Shown one piece after another: positions 58,734-64,000 of a stretch of 64,000 bases of DNA. The DNA lies in contig CBDIDV010000002.1 of the NCBI GenBank assembly GCA_965277875.1, positions 496,001 through 560,000 on the forward strand, read 5' to 3'. Below the pieces are notes generated by a model. The model was not told the origin of the DNA and ran no database searches. It was given only the letters and a program-made list of their open reading frames with translations. Origin of the DNA: CAWFQB01 sp965277875. Its GTDB lineage: Bacteria > Armatimonadota > Chthonomonadetes > Chthonomonadales > Chthonomonadaceae. Every line of letters begins with the position of its first letter. Within the stretch, counting starts at the first letter, position 1. The position numbers and the translations under genes are program-made.

Positions 58734-60280
58734 GGCCCGGATGCTCCCTCTGAAGACGGGGCATCGTCCGCGCTCCCCTCCGGGTGTGCGGTTTCGTCCA
58801 CGCGCTTTTCTGCGGCGGGAACGTCACCTGCGCCCATTTGCGGCTCGCGCAAGGCTCTGTCCGGCACGGCGCTGCGGGGGAGGGCGCGCGTACTTCGCTG
58901 GCTCCGTCCGCTTGAGGAGAGGAGATTGACCGCCATGCCCACTCCCGCCCATCCCAAAAAGCCCACCCCGCGCCGCCAGTAGACGTCCATCATCCCGGCG
59001 ATAAGTGAGAGCAGCAGCAGGCAGGAGCCAATCAGAACGATTTGCTGCGCCTGTACATCGCTGTGTTCAGTCTGTGGATCGCTGCCCTCAACCTCTGCGT
59101 CACTGCGTCCAGCCTGTGGATTGCGGCGCACTGCCCTCCAGGCAACCGCAAAAGTCGCGAACCCTCCGATAAACATGCCGATAAAACCGCATAAGCCCAA
59201 AAGTCCCTCTTCGCCCAGCGTGAGGACAAGCACATTGTGCGGCTCCAATTTTTTGCGCAGGCCGACTCCCACGCCGATGAGCGGGCTTTCCTCGTAGGCT
59301 TCCATTACCTGATTGATGGTTCCCAGCCGCGCCTGGATGGTGTAGGACTTGCTGGAAACATTGGACGCGTAATCTGTCGCCGTGTCAGGCAGCATACCCC
59401 AGACGATAAACAGGACGGGAACCAGAACAACAAGGCTGATAACGAAAAACTTGATCTTTCGCAATAAAAGCAGCAAAAGCAGCAGGGCCGCCGCTGTGGC
59501 GATCCACCCGCCGCGCGAAAGGGAGAGGAGGCTGCCTGCGCTCGCGCCTGCTACGGTGAGGAGGAGCCAGACGCGACGCCTTCCACTTACCTTTTCCGTG
59601 AACAGATACGTCAAGGCAGCGAGAATACCGCAGCCGAACATTGGGCCAAGAAGGTTCTTGTTGTTGCCCATCGCGCTCATGCTGGCGTTGACGCCGCCCT
59701 GCGCGAAGGCGAGCAGACTGCCTATGCTCAGCACATTGATGCCGAGCAGGAACAGCATGAAGCAGCGATGCGCGAACGCGGATTTGCCGTCCGCGTTCGC
59801 GAAGAGAAGCACGGGCAGCAGCGTCGCGACCCACATGCGCGCCAGAGAGACGGCGGTTGTCGCCCCCTCCCAATGGAAGGCGGAAGAGACCAGAGAAAGG
59901 CTCAGAAACAGCAGCAAAGGCACACCGGCCGGACCGACTGCGAAGCGCCGTTTGCTGAGAAAGAGCAGAGGCAGCGCACAAAAGGCGATGATCATAAAGG
60001 CGTCTGACGCGCTGAAGTTGCCGGCAACATTTTCCCCTGAGAGAGAAAACTGAAAAGGAAAAAACAAAAAGGCAACGAGAACGAAAAAGGCGTAGCGCTT
60101 TTGTGCGAGAAAGATGCACATGCCCACAAATACCAGAGCCATCGCAAGGTAAGGCGAAAACCAGAACGCGACGGCAACCGGCGCTACGGTCAGCAGCATA
60201 AGCAAAGGCACGGCAACGGGCTGCAAATTTAAAGAATCCCGGATAGGTGAAGCAGCTTGAGGGCGGATCGCGGGTTGCAT
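58730..60280 (-). CDS. O-antigen ligase/polymerase-type membrane protein (Wzy_C)
   Basis: A 516-residue protein with about ten to twelve hydrophobic segments. The ATG at 60280 (MQPAIRPQAASPIRD) is chosen because the preceding open region is not membrane-like. Family features are SLSRGGWIATAAALL, the periplasmic loop after the KSYTIQARLGTINQVMEAY helix, and SPLIGVGVGLRKKLEPHNVLVLTLGEEG, typical of Wzy_C/WaaL proteins. The C-terminus is a soluble acidic tail of about 90 residues. It ligates or polymerises glycans at the periplasmic face. It is the second such protein in the window (see 10816-12270). Confidence 0.9.
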   Translation of the reverse strand: MQPAIRPQAASPIRDSLNLQPVAVPLLMLLTVAPVAVAFWFSPYLAMALVFVGMCIFLAQKRYAFFVLVAFLFFPFQFSLSGENVAGNFSASDAFMIIAFCALPLLFLSKRRFAVGPAGVPLLLFLSLSLVSSAFHWEGATTAVSLARMWVATLLPVLLFANADGKSAFAHRCFMLFLLGINVLSIGSLLAFAQGGVNASMSAMGNNKNLLGPMFGCGILAALTYLFTEKVSGRRRVWLLLTVAGASAGSLLSLSRGGWIATAAALLLLLLLLRKIKFFVISLVVLVPVLFIVWGMLPDTATDYASNVSSKSYTIQARLGTINQVMEAYEESPLIGVGVGLRKKLEPHNVLVLTLGEEGLLGLCGFIGMFIGGFATFAVAWRAVRRNPQAGRSDAEVEGSDPQTEHSDVQAQQIVLIGSCLLLLSLIAGMMDVYWRRGVGFLGWAGVGMAVNLLSSSGRSQRSTRALPRSAVPDRALREPQMGAGDVPAAEKRVDETAHPEGSADDAPSSEGASGP

Positions 60281-60312
60281 AACGGGTACTCTGCCGGTGT
60301 CTGACCGACCTT

Positions 60313-61296
60313 CTACGCGGAGGTGGAAATGTGCGCCGCATTTTGGCCGACAGCAAGTTCGCGGATGCCCTGATGCGGCCCCAATCCCAGGTGCCAGCGC
60401 AGAATACGCCACCAGAGCTGCACAACAGGACGTTTGGCAGGACGCGCCAGGGAAGCGATTCCCCACGCCACAAGACGCAAAACAGCGCCCAGAAGCATGG
60501 AGCATCGGTATACCGCGCCGCCGATGCGACCATGATGCTTAATAATATACCTCATTTGACTGCGCGTAAACTCCACGAATTGCCGGTCTTTCATGCCTGC
60601 GCTGCTTTGGCCGCCGTAGTGTATGACCGTGGCATCGGGCGTAAAGACCACCTGCCAGCCGTCTTGGCGCATTCGTTTGCACCAGTCGGTCTCTTCGGCG
60701 TAAACAAAGAAGCCTTCGTCCAGATAACCCGTTGTGTCGAGAACCTTGCGGCGGACAAGCAAAGCGGCTCCGCTCACGAAGTCTACGGCGCGAACCTGAT
60801 CATGCGGCCAGGCGCGATAGTCGCCCCACCAGGGATGATGGGGCCACGCGGCAACGAGGAGGAGGTTCTCCGCCAGGGAGCGCGCGGGCGCCGGGAACTT
60901 GTAGCAGCTTTTTTGCAGGCTGCCGTCGGGGTTCTCCAGGCGGCAGCCGACCGCGCCGACACGGGGGTTTTGCTCGAGAAAGCGGCAGAGTGTCCGGAGC
61001 GCGCCGGGGCGAACGACGGTGTCGTCGTTGAGCAGCAGAATGTACTCACCATGACTGTGGCACAGGGCGCGGTTTTGGTTAGCGGCGAACCCGTCCCGCT
61101 GCGCGTTGAGAAGCACAGGAAGGGTGGGGAACTCGACGCGCAGCATCTCTACGCAGCCATTTTCCGTAGCATTGTCCACGACGATAATTTCGGCAGGCAC
61201 ATCGGCGTTGTCCACGATCAGGGACGCAAGGCAGGCGCGCAGCATCTCTTTGCTGCCGCCCGTGACGATGGTAATACTGAGTTGTGGTTCAGACAT
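60313..61296 (-). CDS. GT2 family glycosyltransferase (rhamnosyltransferase-like)
   Basis: A 327-residue GT-A enzyme: VVDNATENGCVEML, LLLNDDTVVRPGAL (metal site), VSGAALLVRRKVLDTTGYLDE and the FFVYAEETDWCKRMRQDGW acceptor motif. The usual first motif N-Y-N is replaced by VTGGSKEML. ATG 61296 is preferred; TTG at 61314 is possible. A hydrophobic segment near the C-terminus (about 270-290) could associate with the membrane. It is cotranscribed with the ligase gene 32 bp downstream. Confidence 0.92.
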   Translation of the reverse strand: MSEPQLSITIVTGGSKEMLRACLASLIVDNADVPAEIIVVDNATENGCVEMLRVEFPTLPVLLNAQRDGFAANQNRALCHSHGEYILLLNDDTVVRPGALRTLCRFLEQNPRVGAVGCRLENPDGSLQKSCYKFPAPARSLAENLLLVAAWPHHPWWGDYRAWPHDQVRAVDFVSGAALLVRRKVLDTTGYLDEGFFVYAEETDWCKRMRQDGWQVVFTPDATVIHYGGQSSAGMKDRQFVEFTRSQMRYIIKHHGRIGGAVYRCSMLLGAVLRLVAWGIASLARPAKRPVVQLWWRILRWHLGLGPHQGIRELAVGQNAAHISTSA

Positions 61297-61342
61297 AACC
61301 TTCTTGTATACCAAACAAACCTTTTGGAGAAGAAGTACAATG

Positions 61343-62122
61343 CTATCTTTTGCTCAACCTCTTGAGCGAACGAAAAAAAGATTTAAACCGTTGATGCAAG
61401 TAATGTTGGCACACAAGGAGGCCTTCAGTATGTTCTAATCTTACATATCGGCTTATAAGTATTTTCGTACTCGGCGTGATGACACATGCAAACGTAAAAT
61501 CACGTCTCCATCGCCGCAAAAATATGTCTCTGCTATCGTTGAATGCTTTGCTGTTTGCGTTACCTCGACTAAGGTGCCTAACATGGAAATTCACAACATA
61601 GGCTCTATAGTGCTTTATATGTGCGCTCAAACAAAAATCCGTCGCGTACAGGTGAAATCCTTTCAACTCGTGTGAACATCTCACCGGAGTAGATGTTTTC
61701 AGAATGAGGAAGTTTTCGTCAAGTGAAATTACCCGGAGCGGCAGATTCCCTTGATGCATTTCTCCATTGCCCGGATCGGTAATGCACACCGATCTCTTAA
61801 ACCAAGAAGAAAACCCTGCATTGCCTGCAACAGCCCACTTAGGATCTTTTTTCTCCAACTCGGCGATCACCCGCAACAAGTATTTGTAATCATGCCCTTG
61901 ATCACAAAGAATATCTTGATGACAAAAAATTAAGTACGGTTCTGTTGCATCTGCCATAACCATGTTAATGGTGCTATAAGGCTCATGCAGATTGCCAGAT
62001 GTATTGTCAAAAAGAGTATAACGGCATACATCTTCTGTAAATCCAGCAGCCACAAACGAGGCCCGCATTTCATCGTACTGCTGTAGGTCGTTGGCAATAG
62101 TGGCAAGGTTTATCAGACGCAT
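61343..62122 (-). CDS. Probable GT2-like glycosyltransferase, AT-rich
   Basis: The protein has 259 residues. The segment EPYLIFCHQDILCDQGHDY recalls the Glyco_tranf_2_5 family, in which an H-Q-D motif replaces the DXD metal site. STINMVMADATEPY and WAVAGNAGF also fit. It is shorter than classical GT2 enzymes. It is distinctly more AT-rich than its neighbours, suggesting separate acquisition. Start ATG 62122 follows AGGAGG. Activity not proven by eye. Confidence 0.65.
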   Translation of the reverse strand: MRLINLATIANDLQQYDEMRASFVAAGFTEDVCRYTLFDNTSGNLHEPYSTINMVMADATEPYLIFCHQDILCDQGHDYKYLLRVIAELEKKDPKWAVAGNAGFSSWFKRSVCITDPGNGEMHQGNLPLRVISLDENFLILKTSTPVRCSHELKGFHLYATDFCLSAHIKHYRAYVVNFHVRHLSRGNANSKAFNDSRDIFLRRWRRDFTFACVITPSTKILISRYVRLEHTEGLLVCQHYLHQRFKSFFRSLKRLSKR

Positions 62123-62393
62123 AGGAGGAATCTCCTGTCGGGTAAAATATCAAATCGCACCTTGGCTTCCAACACTACTTGCTGCTTTATGTTACATGTA
62201 AGTGATGACGTTTGGGAGGCGGTTTTCAGGGCTGAAACCTTCGGGATTGAGAAGGTAAATAGCAATTTGAGCTACAACAAAAAGCACAAAGCAGGCAGGT
62301 GTAAATGCTGTATCTATATTGGGGCTTCCTCCGCATCAGCGACATAAAAGACGATAAAATTTTGTGATCGTGTGAGTACAAAAAAGAGAACTG

Positions 62394-63020
62394 TCACATC
62401 AAGACCTCTCCATAACCGGTTGTGCCAGATGGGCGGGCGGCGGGCCGTGTGCCAACGATGCGGGCCGGAACGCCGGCCATGATGCTGTAGGGCGGCACGT
62501 TCTTTAGCACGACCGCGTTGGCTCCGATCACGCTGTCATGCCCGATGCGGACAGGGCCGAGTATCTTTGCGCCCGCGCCGAACATCACGCCGGACTCCAC
62601 GACCGGATGCCCGTCGGGGCGATCCGAGCCGACCCACTCGGAACCCCGATCTCCCAGCGTGACACCGTGGAACAGGCAGCAGTCGCCCTCGATACGCACT
62701 TGTGTGCCGATGACCAGTCCCACGCCATGCACGATCACGATGCCGGGGCCGAGCTCGGCCTGATACGCGATGTCTACGGCGTACAGGATCTGCGCGATGC
62801 GCGTCAGCAGCAGGGGCGCAATCGGAACGCGGCGCTTCCAGAGCGCGTGACTGAGGCGATACAGCAGCAGGCACTGCATCCCGCGATTGGTCAGCAGTAC
62901 GCCGATCATGCTGCCGGGTTTGTTGCGGCTGCGCTTGAGCTTGGCCGCATCCTGTCGCAGGCTGGCGAGCAGGCCATGATGGGACGGCGGCAGGGTGTCT
63001 GTAAGCGTTGCATCAGGCAT
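62394..63020 (-). CDS. Serine acetyltransferase-like left-handed beta-helix protein
   Basis: A 208-residue hexapeptide-repeat acyltransferase. An N-terminal helical part (LTNRGMQCLLLYRLSHALWKR) is followed by repeats LGPGIVIVHGVGLVIG, GDCCLFHGVTLGDR and MFGAGAKILGPVRIGHDSVIGANAVVL, with the family end IMAGVPARIVG. CysE-like proteins in polysaccharide clusters usually acetylate sugars. The ATG at 63020 is preferred; the longer open frame overlaps the upstream gene. It lies one base after that gene's stop. Confidence 0.9.
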   Translation of the reverse strand: MPDATLTDTLPPSHHGLLASLRQDAAKLKRSRNKPGSMIGVLLTNRGMQCLLLYRLSHALWKRRVPIAPLLLTRIAQILYAVDIAYQAELGPGIVIVHGVGLVIGTQVRIEGDCCLFHGVTLGDRGSEWVGSDRPDGHPVVESGVMFGAGAKILGPVRIGHDSVIGANAVVLKNVPPYSIMAGVPARIVGTRPAARPSGTTGYGEVLM

Positions 63021-63021
63021 G

Positions 63022-63636
63022 TCAGGTTTCGGTTCGATAGCGAAGTACGCGTGCAGGTACGCCCGCTGCGACAGCATTGGCGGGTATGTCCCTGGTGACG
63101 ATTGCATTGGCTCCAATCACGGCATTATCGCCGATGCGGACACCTTTCACGACCGTTACTTTTGCTCCCAGCCAGACATTGCGGCCAATATGAACGGGGG
63201 CGGACACGGCTCCCTGCTCCCGAACCGGAATATCAAGCCGGTCGAAACGATGATCGTGGTCGCGAATGGAAACCATTTCGGCAATCAGGCAGTCGTCACC
63301 GATGGCGAGGTATTCCACAGCGGCGAGCGTACAGTGATGCCCGAAGATGACGCGGTCGCCGATGTGCAGATGTCCCGAACATTCGATGGTCATGCTGCGG
63401 TCAAGCACACAGCGGCTGCCCATTTTGAACGCGCCCCGACCGCTTATTTGCAGATGCAGGCCGGGGCGTATGTCGCTGCCGTTTCCGAAGTGCGCGCGGC
63501 GATAGCGCAGGCGCAGCCAGCGCAGACGCAGACGACGCGCAAGCGCAGGGAGGATACGGGCAATCAGCGCGGGCGGCGCGTCCGCGCTCACTCCTATATT
63601 GACGCCATTCACGGTTTCTAAAGGCTCGCCGCTCAT
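63022..63636 (-). CDS. WbbJ/maltose O-acetyltransferase-like hexapeptide protein
   Basis: A 204-residue left-handed beta-helix acetyltransferase: repeats RVIFGHHCTLAAVEYLAIGDDCLIAEM-type coils, then SIRDHDHRFDR (catalytic His of the family) and the end ITKVTVVKG-type VTVVKGVRIGDNAVIGANAIVT with AAGVPARVLR. It probably O-acetylates a sugar of the repeat unit using acetyl-CoA. The ATG at 63636 overlaps the stop of the partial GT4 gene (ATGA), and the CysE-like gene follows directly. Confidence 0.9.
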   Translation of the reverse strand: MSGEPLETVNGVNIGVSADAPPALIARILPALARRLRLRWLRLRYRRAHFGNGSDIRPGLHLQISGRGAFKMGSRCVLDRSMTIECSGHLHIGDRVIFGHHCTLAAVEYLAIGDDCLIAEMVSIRDHDHRFDRLDIPVREQGAVSAPVHIGRNVWLGAKVTVVKGVRIGDNAVIGANAIVTRDIPANAVAAGVPARVLRYRTET

Positions 63637-64000
63637 TGTGGCTCGCCTCCCGGCCCCTGCAAGATCGGGAGCAGGGCGTCCAAACGCGCTTCCCAGGAGT
63701 GGGGCGCGGCCTGGGCGCGGCGGGCCTCCTGCACATCGCGGCCCTCTTCCAGGGCGGCGCAGAGGCCAGCTACGAACTCTCCTGTACTATGAGCAAGACG
63801 AACCTGCTGCGGGTAATCGCGAAAACCGGCCACGTTTGTAGACACGATAGGCTTGCCCGCGGCCAGGTACTCCCATAGCTTGATGGGATTGAGGCTTTCG
63901 GTAAACGGCGTTACGCGATGCGGCGTGATGCACACGTCGAAGGCGCGCATGATGTCGGGCAAGACCGCGTAGGGCTGCGGGCCGGTGACGACGATGTTGC
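63633..64000 (-). CDS. GT4 family glycosyltransferase, 5' part outside window
   Basis: Only the C-terminal ~122 residues are present, and the frame is open to base 64000. It carries IMRAFDVCITPHRVTPFTES, LWEYLAAGKPIVSTNVAGF (the donor-binding part of the GT-B C-terminal domain) and a helical end. The usual E-x7-E motif appears as E-x6-KLWEYLA, as in a subgroup that acts on UDP-sugars. It is coupled by ATGA to the acetyltransferase gene. Confidence 0.85.
   Translation of the reverse strand, partial: NIVVTGPQPYAVLPDIMRAFDVCITPHRVTPFTESLNPIKLWEYLAAGKPIVSTNVAGFRDYPQQVRLAHSTGEFVAGLCAALEEGRDVQEARRAQAAPHSWEARLDALLPILQGPGGEPQ

Noticed and set aside
1..64000. CRISPR array, tRNA or rRNA genes
   Set aside because: No evenly spaced repeats, no T-loop or anticodon-arm pattern and no rRNA-like stretch were seen.

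Overview
The window reads as a GC-rich chromosomal segment of a bacterium with an outer membrane. It encodes a very large SLBB/Wza-type export protein, a Wzz-type chain-length protein, a predicted outer-membrane barrel and several Tat-exported proteins. The phylum cannot be read directly. The mix of families (XisH/XisI, Uma2/DUF820, DUF6807, DUF6599, ASPIC/UnbV, Tat aldo/keto reductases, NapH/NapG-like ferredoxins) is one I associate with Armatimonadota, Chloroflexota or Acidobacteriota-like lineages. Armatimonadota is my weakly held first guess. I found no tRNA, rRNA or CRISPR array.

Layout. (1) 1-2335, plus strand: the end of an SDR sugar epimerase and the initiating phosphoglycosyl transferase of a surface polysaccharide. 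(2) 2412-6505: a 4.1 kb insert bounded by two inverted copies of a 60-bp hairpin-bearing repeat (58/60 identical). It lies exactly between two convergent transcription units. It has its own near-consensus promoter, a membrane/OB-fold/YARHD protein split by an IS3-family element, and a PD-(D/E)XK nuclease-like gene. (3) 6523-29892, minus strand: a long polysaccharide cluster. From its promoter end it runs export protein, Wzz, RfbF, RfbG, C-methyltransferase, zinc ribbon, RmlC-like epimerase, two paralogous SDRs, Wzx flippase, three GT2s, GT4, Wzy-like polymerase, outer-membrane protein, GT4, GT2 and SDR. The nucleotide-sugar genes predict a CDP-linked C-methyl-6-deoxyhexose. Two neighbouring GT2 genes share 269 identical bases starting exactly at their start codons.

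(4) 29893-40772: housekeeping and unknown genes. These are a coiled-coil zinc-ribbon protein, RNase H, 2Fe-2S ferredoxin, DUF6807, a hypothetical protein, a metallophosphoesterase/PQQ-propeller fusion, 6-phosphogluconolactonase, ADP-ribosylglycohydrolase and DUF6599. (5) 40803-53738: an accessory and redox region. It holds two xisH-xisI modules (one xisH frameshifted), each beside an orphan type II secretion-like domain (a Tat-exported GspF-like domain and a GspE N-terminal-like domain). It also holds a DUF362 protein, Uma2, an ankyrin/STN lipoprotein, a NapH-NapG fusion, two aldo/keto reductases, small unknown proteins and a short lipoprotein preceded by a structured, possibly transcribed, palindromic element. 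(6) 53897-55726: an ASPIC/UnbV-type lipoprotein. (7) 56282-64000, minus strand: a second polysaccharide cluster with GT4s, an O-antigen ligase/polymerase, GT2s and two left-handed beta-helix acyltransferases, running off the window.

Intergenic spaces carry several families of dispersed palindromic repeats. The most unusual items are the inverted-repeat island, the mosaic glycosyltransferases, the xisHI modules beside orphan secretion domains, and several uncommon domain fusions.
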